A stretch of DNA of 64,000 nucleotides from Roseovarius litoreus (GCF_900142765.1 NZ_FRCB01000012.1:1-64000), one strand, 5' to 3'. Positions 16,757-26,028 are shown, counted from the stretch's first letter. Translations and numbers: made by a program. The notes: generated from the letters alone by a model not told the origin.

Positions 16757-17599
16757 TCAGGCCGTTTTCCACGTCGGGTGGAACAGGCCCCCGGGAGACA
16801 GGGTAAAGATCTCGCAGCCATCCGCCGTCACGCCGACCGAATGCTCGAACTGTGCCGAGAGCGATTTGTCACGTGTCACCGCTGTCCAGTCATCGGCCAG
16901 AACCTTGGTTTCCGGACGGCCCAGATTGACCATCGGCTCGATGGTGAAAAACATGCCTTCCTCGAGCATCGGGCCGGTGCCGGGACGCCCGTAATGCAGC
17001 ACGTTGGGCGGCGCATGGAACACGCGACCCAGACCGTGACCGCAGAAATCCCGCACCACCGACATCCGGTGACCTTCGACGAAACTCTGGATCGCGTGAC
17101 CGATATCGCCGAAGGTGTTGCCGGGCTTGACCGCCTCGATGCCGATCATGAGCGAATCGTGGGTGATCTGGAGCAGCCGCTCGGCCTTGCGCGACAGGGT
17201 GCCCGCCACGAACATCCGGCTGGTATCGCCGTACCAGCCATCGACGATCACGGTCACGTCGATATTCAGGATGTCGCCGTCCTTGAGCTTCTTGTCGCCG
17301 GGAATGCCGTGACAGACCACGTGATTGACGCTGATGCAGCTGGCGTGCTGATACCCCTTGTAACCGATCGTCGCCGAAGTCGCGCCCGCGTCGATCACCT
17401 TCTGTTCGATCATCTTGTCGATCTCGCCCGTGGTCTGGCCGGGATAGACCTGATCCGCCACCTCGTCGAGAATGCGCGCGGCCAGCGCGCCCGCCTTGTG
17501 CATCCCCGCGAAATCCGCCGCTTCATGCAGGCGTATTCCATCGCGGGTCAGCCTTCCGTTGTGCTTGTCCTTCACGACGCTCTTCCAGAAATTCACCAT
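16757..17599 (-). CDS. map: Methionine aminopeptidase, type I
   Basis: 280 residues. Removes N-terminal methionine from new proteins. All five metal ligands are visible in order: the aspartates in NIDVTV and GDTSRM, the histidine in GHGLGRVFH, and the glutamates in TIEPM and QFEHS. HGIPGDKKLKDGD, between a catalytic histidine and the first ligand, is also typical. I chose ATG 17599 (MVNFWKSVVKDKHNG); further in-frame sequence upstream has no family match. Length slightly above E. coli Map (264). Confidence 0.95.
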   Translation of the reverse strand: MVNFWKSVVKDKHNGRLTRDGIRLHEAADFAGMHKAGALAARILDEVADQVYPGQTTGEIDKMIEQKVIDAGATSATIGYKGYQHASCISVNHVVCHGIPGDKKLKDGDILNIDVTVIVDGWYGDTSRMFVAGTLSRKAERLLQITHDSLMIGIEAVKPGNTFGDIGHAIQSFVEGHRMSVVRDFCGHGLGRVFHAPPNVLHYGRPGTGPMLEEGMFFTIEPMVNLGRPETKVLADDWTAVTRDKSLSAQFEHSVGVTADGCEIFTLSPGGLFHPTWKTA

Positions 17600-17833
17600 A
17601 ATGACGGATATGTATGGTTTTTTTATCCAAAGGGCCAGAGGGGCGGCGACAAACTGTGATGTGGGCCGCCATGGCACGCGCCGCCGGTGCGGCGCCCGGC
17701 TTTCATGACTGCCGCAGGAGCGCGCCAAGGTGCGCGCGGCTTACAAAAGCGCGCCCGGTTTATCGAAGGATAATAAGTGGAAACTTCTTACAGCGGGACG
17801 GCCCAACCAGTTCTTGCTACCTAAGGTGGCAGA

Positions 17834-18178
17834 GTGACCGACCCCTGGCACTTCGATTGTACGGATCCGGACAACCCCTGCAGTTGGATTGTTCGGAACA
17901 CAGGCAAAAGGCCCGCTTTTCCCCTCCAGAAGGCGGGTCTTTTTGTCGCCGATCCGGTGCGATGGAACAAAGGGGATGGTCAGGTCAAGTCCGACCCGAA
18001 CCGAGGTATGATCATGCAGTCGAATTCAGGAGATACTGCCGCTGAATGGGCCGCTCTGACGGCGTTCTGTGGCGTTCTGGCGATTGCAGCAGCCTCGACC
18101 GTGGGCGGCGAAGTTCTGGCCATGGCCGAGCTTCTTGGCACCGTTCTGGCCGAGGCCGCGTCCCAAAGCGGCGGCTGA
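17834..18178 (+). CDS. Possible small protein, hydrophobic C-terminal half
   Basis: An open frame of 114 residues starting at GTG 17834 (AAGGTGG upstream), or 56 residues if it starts at ATG 18008. The second half is one hydrophobic stretch (ALTAFCGVLAIAAAST). Third-position G/C is high in the 3' half, which favours coding; the 5' half is weaker and contains a terminator-like hairpin (17913-17944). I recognise no family. Both the existence of the gene and its start are uncertain. Confidence 0.35.
   Translation: MTDPWHFDCTDPDNPCSWIVRNTGKRPAFPLQKAGLFVADPVRWNKGDGQVKSDPNRGMIMQSNSGDTAAEWAALTAFCGVLAIAAASTVGGEVLAMAELLGTVLAEAASQSGG
17913..17948 (+). terminator. Terminator-like hairpin GGCCCGC / GCGGGTC plus T-run
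   Basis: GGCCCGC (17913-17919) can pair with GCGGGTC (about 17934-17940, one G-T pair) across a 14-base loop, followed by TTTTT. If real it would end a short plus-strand transcript starting near 17750 and would argue against the longer start of the overlapping small open frame. Confidence 0.4.
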
Positions 18179-18205
18179 ACCGGGCGTTTTCGCGCTTAGG
18201 TGTCT

Positions 18206-18877
18206 TCAGGACCGGGCGAAACTCTGACCGGCGATCCAGCCCACCAGCCAGCCGCCCAGATGTGCCTCCCATGCCAGCCCGCCGCTCAGGATCACGAAAA
18301 ACACCACATTGGCGACAATCAGCGCCAGAATGGTGGTCAGGACCGGCTTGAGCGGCTGTCCCATCCGCTTGCGCATCCGGTAATCCCATGCCTGCCACAG
18401 GCCCAGAAGGCCAAAGACCGCGCCCGATGCGCCGATCATCGGCACGCCGCCTGTCGAGAGCAGGCCAAAGGCCAGGGCGCCGCCCACGGCCGATAGCGCC
18501 AGAACGGCGAGCGTGCGTTTCATGCCGATCCGAACCGTGGCCAGCTTGCCAAGCGCCAGAAGCACGACGCTGTTCAACGCGAGATGCGCCAGACCGCCAT
18601 GAAGGAAGGCGTAGCTGATAAACATCACCACGGTTTGTCCGGGGTAAATCGGCGCGACCTGCCCCGAGAGCAGCGGCTGCCAGAAGGCGCCAAGCGCAAA
18701 GGCCGACCAGCGCAACCCCTCGGGCAGCAGGTAGCCGGCATCCGACAGACCGAGCAGCGCCTCGATCACCGCCATCACGCCGACAAGCCCCCAGAGATAA
18801 CCGGGGGCACCGGGGGCCATGCCGGGCGCGCGCCGAGGGGGCTGGTGTGTGAAGGGAGTGTTCATCGGCCCTGTCAT
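18206..18877 (-). CDS. Rhomboid-family intramembrane serine protease
   Basis: 223 residues, six membrane helices. The catalytic serine is in GASGAVFGLLG and the partner histidine in EAHLGGWLVG near the C-terminus; HGGLAHLALNSVVLLALG is the usual rhomboid segment with the conserved asparagine. Cleaves membrane-spanning substrates within the bilayer; substrate unknown. The start may be ATG 18877 or ATG 18865 (four codons later); neither has a clearly better ribosome site. Convergent with the small possible gene upstream of it in the window. Confidence 0.9.
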   Translation of the reverse strand: MTGPMNTPFTHQPPRRAPGMAPGAPGYLWGLVGVMAVIEALLGLSDAGYLLPEGLRWSAFALGAFWQPLLSGQVAPIYPGQTVVMFISYAFLHGGLAHLALNSVVLLALGKLATVRIGMKRTLAVLALSAVGGALAFGLLSTGGVPMIGASGAVFGLLGLWQAWDYRMRKRMGQPLKPVLTTILALIVANVVFFVILSGGLAWEAHLGGWLVGWIAGQSFARS

Positions 18878-18917
18878 AGTGCCTTTGGGCGCCGGGTGAA
18901 ACGGGTTTTGCGCCGGA

Positions 18918-19763
18918 TCAGACGCAGGCCGCCATCAGGCGATAGACGATTTGTGCCGCGGTGAAATCCCAGGCCGCGTTTCCGTCCGGTGCCAGCTCGA
19001 CCACGTCGAAGCCCACGCATGTCCGGCCCTGCAGCGCGCTTTCGACCAGATGGAGCGACTGGTAATAGTCCAATCCACCGGGAACGGGCGTGCCGGTCGC
19101 GGGCATCTGCGACGGGTCCAGCCCATCGACATCGAACGACACATAGACGAGATCGGGGAAGTCATCGGGCAGGGTGATCCGGTGGATGCGATCGGTCACC
19201 AACTCTTCGGCATCGCGGAAAAACACGCCGTTCCGTGCCCGGCTTTCCTCTTCCTGACGGCACAGCGCGCGCACGCCGAATTGCGCCAGCCGCACGCCCT
19301 TTTCGGACAGCAGATGCATGACCGATGCGTGCGAATGCGGCTCGCCCTCATAAGCCACGCGCAGATCGGCATGGGCGTCGATCTGCACGATCCCAACCGG
19401 ACGATCCAGCGCGCGCATCACGCCCATCACCGCGCCATACGTCAGCGAATGTTCACCCCCAAGGGTCACCGGGATCTGTCCTGCGCGCACCGCCGCCTCG
19501 GTCTGTCGGGCCAGCCGTTCCATCACTTCGGGCAATGAACCTTGGCAATCCAGCGGGGCTTCGGTCACGATACCGGCGGCGCAAGGTTCCTGCCCGGCGC
19601 AGATCCGTTCCAGTTCGTTCGAGGCGGCGATGATCGCTTCGGGACCACCCGCCGTGCCCGAACCATACGACACCGTACGCTCAAGCGGCACGGGGATCAC
19701 GCGAAAGCGCGCATCATCGCCACGTTCGGCTTCGGTCAGTTCGCTGTCCAGAAAAACGCTCAT
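18918..19763 (-). CDS. speB: Agmatinase
   Basis: 281 residues. Arginase/agmatinase (ureohydrolase) fold with the manganese ligands in GGEHSLTYG, DAHADLR and SFDVDGLDPS. It hydrolyses agmatine to putrescine and urea. The start ATG 19763 overlaps the stop of the decarboxylase gene by four bases (ATGA), so it is the last gene of the speA-led operon. Since speA (arginine decarboxylase) is the first gene of the same set, agmatine is the expected substrate over arginine or guanidinobutyrate. Confidence 0.85.
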   Translation of the reverse strand: MSVFLDSELTEAERGDDARFRVIPVPLERTVSYGSGTAGGPEAIIAASNELERICAGQEPCAAGIVTEAPLDCQGSLPEVMERLARQTEAAVRAGQIPVTLGGEHSLTYGAVMGVMRALDRPVGIVQIDAHADLRVAYEGEPHSHASVMHLLSEKGVRLAQFGVRALCRQEEESRARNGVFFRDAEELVTDRIHRITLPDDFPDLVYVSFDVDGLDPSQMPATGTPVPGGLDYYQSLHLVESALQGRTCVGFDVVELAPDGNAAWDFTAAQIVYRLMAACV

Positions 19764-20929
19764 GACAGGCGCTCCTTGAAGTCCTGATATCCGAATTCCC
19801 GCACGATGCGCAGATCGTCGGTCCGGCTGTTCCAGAGGGCGATGGCGGGCAGGGGCACACCGTTGAAGGTGTTGGTCTTGACCATCGAGTAATGCGCCTG
19901 ATCGAGAAACGCAAAACGCTGCCCGATCTCGAGCGGAATGGCCCATGTGTAATCGCCGATGATATCCCCCGCGAGGCAAGACGGCCCGCCCAGCCTGTAG
20001 GTCTGTCCGGCATCCGCCTCGTCCAGAAGGGCGGGACGGTACGGGGCTTCGATGACATCCGGCATATGGCAGGTCGCGGAAATATCGGTGATCGCGATGG
20101 GCATGGTGTTGTGGAACGTATCAAGGATTTCGCCCACAAGGATTCCCGCATCAAGCGCCACGGCCTCGCCCGGTTCCAGATAGACCTCGACCCCATGACG
20201 CGTGCGCAAATCGCGAATGAACGCGATCAGAGCCTCGCGGTCGTAATCGTCGCGGGTGATGTGATGCCCGCCGCCAAGGTTGATCCATTTCAGCTGACCC
20301 AGATAGGGCGCGATCAGCGGCTCGACCGCGGCCCATGTGCGCGCCAGAGGCTCGAACCCCTGTTCGCACAGGGTATGCATATGCAGCCCCTCGACCCCTT
20401 CAAGGGCTGCGGCATCCAGTTGCGTCACCGGAAAGCCAAGCCGCGAACAGGGCTGGCAGGGATCGTATTTCGGCACCTCGCCTTCGGAATGCTGGGGGTT
20501 GATCCGCAGACCCACGGACACGCCTGCCGCCGCCGCGCGCGGCCCGAACCTGTCTTTCTGGGCGGGGCTGTTGAAGACCAGATGATCGCTCAGCCGGATG
20601 ATCTCGTCGATTTCCGAGGGTTTGTAGCCGGTGGAAAAGGTGGTGACCTCGCCGCCATATTCCTCGCGCCCCAGCCGTGCCTCAAAAAGCCCGCTGGCAC
20701 AGGTGCCTGACAGATAAGAGCGCACCAGCGGCGCCAGCGAGAACATGGAAAACGCCTTGAGCGCACTCAGCATCCGTGCGCCCGACCGCTCGCCCACATC
20801 GGCAAGCACCTTGAGATTGGCCTCGATCGCGACCTCGTCGACCACGAAACAGGGCGACGGCACCCGCATCAGATCGAACTGGCGGAACGCGCCAGCGTCG
20901 CCCGCCTGTGTCTGCATCATCTGCGTCAT
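19760..20929 (-). CDS. nspC: Carboxynorspermidine / carboxyspermidine decarboxylase
   Basis: 389 residues from ATG 20929 (AAGGGG upstream). Fold-type III PLP decarboxylase of the alanine-racemase-like group. The PLP lysine lies in SALKAFSMF (about residue 58), with later landmarks HTLCEQG, NLGGGHHIT, EPGEAV and GGPSCLAGD. The enzyme decarboxylates carboxyspermidine to spermidine (or carboxynorspermidine to norspermidine). Its adjacent dehydrogenase partner makes the substrate. The operon makes putrescine, so the spermidine product is favoured. Confidence 0.9.
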   Translation of the reverse strand: MTQMMQTQAGDAGAFRQFDLMRVPSPCFVVDEVAIEANLKVLADVGERSGARMLSALKAFSMFSLAPLVRSYLSGTCASGLFEARLGREEYGGEVTTFSTGYKPSEIDEIIRLSDHLVFNSPAQKDRFGPRAAAAGVSVGLRINPQHSEGEVPKYDPCQPCSRLGFPVTQLDAAALEGVEGLHMHTLCEQGFEPLARTWAAVEPLIAPYLGQLKWINLGGGHHITRDDYDREALIAFIRDLRTRHGVEVYLEPGEAVALDAGILVGEILDTFHNTMPIAITDISATCHMPDVIEAPYRPALLDEADAGQTYRLGGPSCLAGDIIGDYTWAIPLEIGQRFAFLDQAHYSMVKTNTFNGVPLPAIALWNSRTDDLRIVREFGYQDFKERLS

Positions 20930-20955
20930 GCCGTCTGCCCCTTTTGACTGCCTGC

Positions 20956-22167
20956 TCAGAACGAGACCGGACCATCCAGCTCGTGCACCTGCCACGGCAG
21001 TCCATGGGCGTTCAGCATGTCCATGAAGTCATCCGGGTCCAGCTGCTCCATGTTCCAGACGCCGGGTTCGTTCCAATTGCCCTTGAGCACCTGCGCCGCG
21101 CCGATCATGGCGGGCACGCCGGTGGTATAGGACACCGCCTGACTGCCCACTTCGGCAAAGCATTCCTCGTGGTCGCAGATGTTGTAGATGTAATAGGTCT
21201 TCTCGCCCGAGCCGTCCTTGGCCTGACCGGTCACGATATCGCCGATGCAGGCCTTGCCCTTCGTCTGCTCGCCCAGATCGCCGGGATCGGGCAACAGCGT
21301 CTTGAGGAACTGGATCGGGATGATCTCGACCCCGTTATGCATCACCGGGTCGATCCGGGTCATGCCGACATTCTGCAGCACCTTGGCATGGGTGATATAG
21401 GCATCCCCGAAGGTCATCCAGAAGCGCGCGCGCTCGATCTCGGGGAAATGCGTGCTCAGGCTTTCCAGCTCCTCGTGATACATCAGGTACATGTTCTTCG
21501 GCCCGATGCCGGGGAAATCGAACTCGACCTTGTGGGACATGGCGGGCGTCACCTTCCAGTCGCCGCCTTCCCAATGCTTGGCGTCCTGCAGCACCTCGCG
21601 CAGGTTGATCTCGGGGTTGAAGTTGGTGGCGAAGGCCTGATCGTTGGTGCCGCCATTGGCATCCAGAACGTCGATCTGGCGGATCGTGTCCAGCTTGTGT
21701 TTCTTCAGCCATTTCGCGAAAACGCTGGTCACGCCCGGATCAAAGCCCGAGCCAAGGATCGCCACAAGCCCCGCCTCGCGGAACTTGTCGTGATAGGCCC
21801 ATTGCCAGTGATATTCGAACTTGGCCACGTCCTCGGGCTCGTAATTGGCGGTGTCGAGATAATGCACACCGGCCTCGAGACAGGCATCCATCAGCTTGAG
21901 GTCCTGATAAGGCAGCGCCAGGTTCACGAGGATCTCGGCCCCTGTCTTGCGGATCAGATCGACCGTCGCCGCCACGTCCATCGCATCCAGCGCATAGGTG
22001 TCGATATCCACGCCCACGCGCTCTTTCACCGATGCGGCGATCGCGTCGCATTTGGATTTGGTGCGGCTGGCCAGGCTGATATGCGTGAAGATGTCCGAGT
22101 TCATCGCCATCTTGTGTACGGCGGCATGGCTGACGCCGCCGGCGCCGATAACGAGTGTCTTGCCCAT
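20956..22167 (-). CDS. Carboxy(nor)spermidine dehydrogenase (saccharopine dehydrogenase family)
   Basis: 403 residues. Rossmann N-terminus MGKTLVIGAGGVSHA (GxGGV) and saccharopine-dehydrogenase features (LGSGFDPGVTSVFA, DANGGTNDQAFATN). It condenses putrescine (or diaminopropane) with aspartate semialdehyde and reduces the product with NADPH to carboxyspermidine, the substrate of the next gene product. 26 bases separate it from the decarboxylase and 28 bases from speA. Lysine biosynthesis by Lys1 is an alternative annotation often seen for this family, but the operon context argues for polyamines. Confidence 0.9.
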   Translation of the reverse strand: MGKTLVIGAGGVSHAAVHKMAMNSDIFTHISLASRTKSKCDAIAASVKERVGVDIDTYALDAMDVAATVDLIRKTGAEILVNLALPYQDLKLMDACLEAGVHYLDTANYEPEDVAKFEYHWQWAYHDKFREAGLVAILGSGFDPGVTSVFAKWLKKHKLDTIRQIDVLDANGGTNDQAFATNFNPEINLREVLQDAKHWEGGDWKVTPAMSHKVEFDFPGIGPKNMYLMYHEELESLSTHFPEIERARFWMTFGDAYITHAKVLQNVGMTRIDPVMHNGVEIIPIQFLKTLLPDPGDLGEQTKGKACIGDIVTGQAKDGSGEKTYYIYNICDHEECFAEVGSQAVSYTTGVPAMIGAAQVLKGNWNEPGVWNMEQLDPDDFMDMLNAHGLPWQVHELDGPVSF

Positions 22168-22195
22168 GACTTCTGTCTCCCCGGTCTGTTGAGCG

Positions 22196-24082
22196 CTATT
22201 CGTAATAGGTATAGCCGTTGATGCTGTCGCGATAGGCCTGCATCAGCGGGAGGCGTTCCTCGACGCTGATCGTTCCGGCCGAGATCGCGCCATCCACCAG
22301 CTTGCGGAAGGCCGCGACACAGTCGCTCGGATCGTATTCCACATAGGACAGAACCTCGGCGATGGTGTCGCCTTCCTGCTCATGCAGAAGATCGAACCCG
22401 CCATCGGTCCGCAGGTCGATCGTCACCACATTGGTGTCGCCGAACAGGTTGTGCAGATCGCCAAGCGTTTCCTGATAGGCGCCGACAAAGAACACCCCCA
22501 TGTGATAGGGACGGTCCTCGGGCAGGTCATGCACCGGCAAGGAGGGTGACGTGCCTTCGCTCAGGATGAACTTGTCGATCTTGCCATCGCTGTCACAGGT
22601 GATGTCCGACAACACCGCGCGCCGCGTCGGCGCCTGATCGAGCATCTGCAACGGCATCAGCGGATGGAGCTGATCGATGGCCCAGACATCCGGCAGGGAT
22701 TGGAACAGCGAGAAATTGCAGTGATAGATATCCGCGAGCTTGTGCAGTTCGTCCTCGATATCGGCGCCGCGTTCATCGGCGGCGGCCAGCGCCTTGATCC
22801 GCGCCATCAGGTGCCGATAGATCTTTTCGGTGCGGGCCATCTGCCGGATCCCGATCTGGCCACGGCGGAACAGCGCGCGCATCTCGTTGCGATAGAAGCT
22901 GGCGTCGTTGAGGCATTCGCGCAGCCGGTCGCCCGACAGGTATCCGCCCACCGCGATCAGATCGCTCACCAGATGGTGATCACCCGGCTCGGCATCGGGG
23001 GCTTCGCTTGCGTCGAACAGCGTCGCCTCGAGCACGTTGAAAATCAGCATGGATGAACTGGCCACCACGGCCCGGCCGCTTTCGGTGACCAGCGTGGGAT
23101 GCTCGATCCCCGCCTCGTCCATCGCGTAGCCCACCGTCTCGACGATATTGGCGCAGTATTCCTCGATGCTGTAATTGATCGAATTGGCCGACGCCTTCTT
23201 TTCGCCGGTGTAATCGAACCCCAGACCGCCGCCCAGATCCAGATGGGTCAGGGGCGCGCCCTCGGCTTTCATCTCGCTGAAATAGCGGCAGGCTTCCCCG
23301 ACCGAGCGGCGCACGTCATTCACGTCCGGCACCTGACTGCCCAGATGCGAATGCTGCAGCATCAGGCAATGCAGCAGCCCCGCATCGCGCAGCTTGTCGA
23401 TCACCTCGACCAGTTGCGCGGTGTTCATCCCGAAGGTCGAGCGATCCCCGGAACTCGCCGCCCAGTTGCCGCCGATCTGGTTGGTCAACTTCACCCGAAC
23501 GCCCAGCATCGGCTCGATGCCAAGCGCGCGGCTGGTCTCGATCACGGTGTCCACTTCCATCACGCTTTCCAGCACGATCACCGTGTTGAAGCCCAGCTTG
23601 CAGGACTGGATCGCCAGCCCGACGAATTCGGCATCCTTGACCCCGTTGCACACGATCAGCGCATCGCGGGCCAGCTTGTGGGCAAGCGCGATGACCAGCT
23701 CGGGTTTCGATCCCGCCTCGAGCCCGAAATCATGCGAGCGACCGAAATCCACGATCCGGTCCACAACCTGCGCCTGCTGATTGACCTTGATCGGAAAGAC
23801 ACCCCGATAGGTGCCGCGATAGCCCGAGCGCTCGATCGCGTCGCGAAAGCCGTGATTGATCTGCTGGATGGCATGTTCCAGATAGGACGTCACCCGCAAC
23901 ACCATGGGCGTCTGGATGCCGCGCTTTTCCAGATCGCGGATGATGCCGGGCAGGCTGACGGCAGGCGCATCGGGCGCCATGGGGTTTTTCAGCGCGACCT
24001 CGCCGTTGTCGAGAACCTCGAAAAACCCCTGTCCCCAACGGTTCAGACCGTAAAGCTCTCCGTGAGTGGCGCTCGTCGTCAT
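22196..24082 (-). CDS. speA: Biosynthetic arginine decarboxylase
   Basis: 628 residues from ATG 24082. Large fold-type III PLP decarboxylase with the PLP lysine in FPIKVNQQAQ, EAGSKPELV after it, DLGGGLGFDYTG in the middle and ITCDSDGKIDKFI near the end (the catalytic cysteine region). Converts arginine to agmatine, the SpeB substrate. Length agrees with the family (about 630-660). First gene of a four-gene minus-strand operon. I chose the ATG that opens MTTSATHGELYGLNRWGQG; the frame extends upstream without family similarity. Confidence 0.95.
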   Translation of the reverse strand: MTTSATHGELYGLNRWGQGFFEVLDNGEVALKNPMAPDAPAVSLPGIIRDLEKRGIQTPMVLRVTSYLEHAIQQINHGFRDAIERSGYRGTYRGVFPIKVNQQAQVVDRIVDFGRSHDFGLEAGSKPELVIALAHKLARDALIVCNGVKDAEFVGLAIQSCKLGFNTVIVLESVMEVDTVIETSRALGIEPMLGVRVKLTNQIGGNWAASSGDRSTFGMNTAQLVEVIDKLRDAGLLHCLMLQHSHLGSQVPDVNDVRRSVGEACRYFSEMKAEGAPLTHLDLGGGLGFDYTGEKKASANSINYSIEEYCANIVETVGYAMDEAGIEHPTLVTESGRAVVASSSMLIFNVLEATLFDASEAPDAEPGDHHLVSDLIAVGGYLSGDRLRECLNDASFYRNEMRALFRRGQIGIRQMARTEKIYRHLMARIKALAAADERGADIEDELHKLADIYHCNFSLFQSLPDVWAIDQLHPLMPLQMLDQAPTRRAVLSDITCDSDGKIDKFILSEGTSPSLPVHDLPEDRPYHMGVFFVGAYQETLGDLHNLFGDTNVVTIDLRTDGGFDLLHEQEGDTIAEVLSYVEYDPSDCVAAFRKLVDGAISAGTISVEERLPLMQAYRDSINGYTYYE

Positions 24083-24332
24083 GGCTTCGCTCCCGCGGCG
24101 TTGATATGAACCCTCGCCCCCGCAAAGGCGTCTGCATCTGGCTACACGATTCGGCACGAGGGTGCCCCCAACCGGCGCGTAGCGATGCGCCAAGCATTAG
24201 TCCAGATACCAACGTGATGAAAGAGTCAGGCTCAAGGATTGTGCATGCCGCACCCATGAGTGCGGCGGAACGTCGCCCGTCTCGGGACAAGCGGTGCGCG
24301 TACGCGATATTTGCCCCGGCGCCGTGTTCGGA

Positions 24333-24560
24333 TCAGAGAAAGCCGGTGCCGCTGCAGGCCGAACAGCGCATGGATTTGCAGCCGAAACAGCCCTGACAGG
24401 ACGCCATCTTGACCTGCCCGTGAATATCCCTGCCGGCGGCTATCTGCCCCCGGCCCATGCAGATCTGGCAAGGCGCGCGCCCGCTGCCGCGACATCGGTG
24501 GCAGCGCCTTGGAATATGCGGCATCTGCGAGGCGTTGGTCGGTCCTTGTTTGAATGTCAT
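24333..24560 (-). CDS. Small CxxCxGxG zinc-finger protein (DnaJ-type motif)
   Basis: 75 residues from ATG 24560; a GTG at 24572 is also possible. The sequence carries four cysteine pairs with glycine spacing: CHRCRGSG, CQICMGRG, CQGCFGC and CSACSGTG. This is the pattern of the DnaJ central zinc finger, with no J-domain. It could be a chaperone-like or redox-linked zinc-binding protein. It stands alone between speA and the TPP riboswitch, pointing away from the riboswitch. Function unknown; the motif density and clean frame make it a likely real gene. Confidence 0.65.
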   Translation of the reverse strand: MTFKQGPTNASQMPHIPRRCHRCRGSGRAPCQICMGRGQIAAGRDIHGQVKMASCQGCFGCKSMRCSACSGTGFL

Positions 24561-24763
24561 GGCAAAAGTCACTCTTGATAAAAGTCCGACCTTACCCCGG
24601 CTCGCGGGTATTTCCGTGACCTAAATCTGGCACGATCATGGCCGTGGGCGGTACGCAGGGCATCGCCACCTGGCGAGACCATCCCCGGCTCGCGTTTCCC
24701 TCAGGTTGCGTCTTGTGATTAGTCTTGTCCGAATGCCTGTTCCGGATTATGTCAGATGCAAAT

Positions 24764-24879
24764 CCATAGGGGAGCCTCGCCACAGAGGCTGAGAAACCGA
24801 TAGGTCTCTGGACGATGAACCAGTGCCGGTGCGGTGACCCTTTTAACCTGATCCGGATCATGCCGGCGGAGGAAATGGG
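24764..24879 (+). promoter_or_regulatory. TPP (thiamin pyrophosphate) riboswitch
   Basis: The conserved thi-box elements are present in order: AGGGGAGCC (24768-24776), GGCTGAGA (about 24787-24794), ACCCTTTTAACCTGATCCGGATCATGCCGGCGGAGGAA. CCAT (24764-24767) and ATGG (24875-24878) can close the P1 helix. It lies 60 bases upstream of the LuxE-like start codon with its Shine-Dalgarno GAGAGG. Ligand binding should therefore repress translation or elongation of the six-gene set downstream when thiamin pyrophosphate is plentiful. Identity is highly certain; the on/off mode is inferred from family behaviour. Confidence 0.95.
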
Positions 24880-24939
24880 ATATGCTTGAGGTGGCACTCG
24901 CATTTGACGCCTGCACCGGTTTCCGAGAGGAAACGGCCC

Positions 24940-26022
24940 ATGACGCGTGATGATATCGTCGATGATCTGCTCAACTTCATCGCCGCCGCGGATCCCTCCG
25001 AGGATGCGTTCAACGAACTGGCTTTGAAAGTCCATGACCACCAGTTTCAGCACAACGCGCCTTACGCGAAATTCGCGCGCTCGCGCGGCAAGACGCCGCG
25101 AACCGTCAAGCACTGGTCCGACATTCCGCCGGTACCGATAAACGCGTTCAAGACCCTCGATCTGACATGCTGCCGACCGGAAGACGCCGTGGCCGTGTTC
25201 ATGACCAGCGGCACCACCCAGGCCGGGCGGCGCGGCAAAAGCTATCACGCGGGCCTCGAAGTCTATGACGCCTCGATGCGCCGCAACTTTGCGCAGCGTT
25301 TCATGCGCGGCGACACGGCGATAAAGATGGGCATCCTGTTTCCGACGACCCGGATGATGCCCAACTCGTCGCTTGCGCATTATCTTGACCTTGCGATCAC
25401 CGGCTTTGGCACGCCGGACAGTGAATGGCTGATCGGAGCGGACGGGATCGATCTTGCCCGGCTGATCCATGCCCTCGAACAGGCCGAGGCGACCGGACAA
25501 AGCTATGCGCTGCTTGGGGCAAGCTTCAGCCTCGTGCATGCCATGGATGCGTTGCAGGCCGAGGGCCGCCGTTTCCATCTGCCGCCGGGCAGCCGCATTC
25601 TCGATACCGGAGGGTTCAAGGGCCAGTCCCGCGAGCTGGAGCTTGACGTCTTTTACGACGCGCTCAGTCAGACGTTCGGTGTGGCCCGCGACGACTGCAT
25701 CGGCATGTACGGGATGACCGAGCTTTCGTCGCAGTTTTACGATAACGGCAACGCGACATGTCCCTCGGTCAAGTCCGGGCCGCACTGGGTGTGCAGCCGT
25801 GTGGTCAATCCGTTGACGGGCATGGCGGTGCCCAAGGGCGAAACCGGGGTTCTGGCCCATACCGACCTTGCCCATTACAACATCGTCACCACGATCCTGA
25901 CCGAAGATGCCGCCATCGAGGTCGATGATGGGTTCCAGCTTCTTGGGCGCGTTTCCGGCGCCGAGGCGGTCGGCTGTTCCTTGGCGGTTGACGCCTTTCT
26001 CAAGGCGGCGGAGGCGGGCTGA
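24940..26022 (+). CDS. LuxE-like acyl-protein synthetase, TPP-riboswitch controlled
   Basis: 360 residues from ATG 24940, behind GAGAGGAAACGGCCC. Adenylate-forming enzyme of the LuxE family: FMTSGTTQAGRRGKSYH is the phosphate-binding loop and GMYGMTELSSQFYD the core motif. LuxE enzymes activate a carboxylic acid with ATP and hold the acyl group on a cysteine near the C-terminus; here a cysteine lies 15 residues from the end (VGCSLAVD). In light organs the substrate is a fatty acid. Here the TPP riboswitch points to a thiamin-related carboxylate instead. Followed after 6 bases by the LuxC-like gene. Substrate unproven. Confidence 0.85.
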   Translation: MTRDDIVDDLLNFIAAADPSEDAFNELALKVHDHQFQHNAPYAKFARSRGKTPRTVKHWSDIPPVPINAFKTLDLTCCRPEDAVAVFMTSGTTQAGRRGKSYHAGLEVYDASMRRNFAQRFMRGDTAIKMGILFPTTRMMPNSSLAHYLDLAITGFGTPDSEWLIGADGIDLARLIHALEQAEATGQSYALLGASFSLVHAMDALQAEGRRFHLPPGSRILDTGGFKGQSRELELDVFYDALSQTFGVARDDCIGMYGMTELSSQFYDNGNATCPSVKSGPHWVCSRVVNPLTGMAVPKGETGVLAHTDLAHYNIVTTILTEDAAIEVDDGFQLLGRVSGAEAVGCSLAVDAFLKAAEAG

Positions 26023-26028
26023 TCTGCG

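Noticed and set aside
19760..22167. Lysine biosynthesis or diaminopimelate decarboxylase annotation for the dehydrogenase/decarboxylase pair
   Set aside because: The families are close, but flanking speA and speB fit a polyamine pathway much better.
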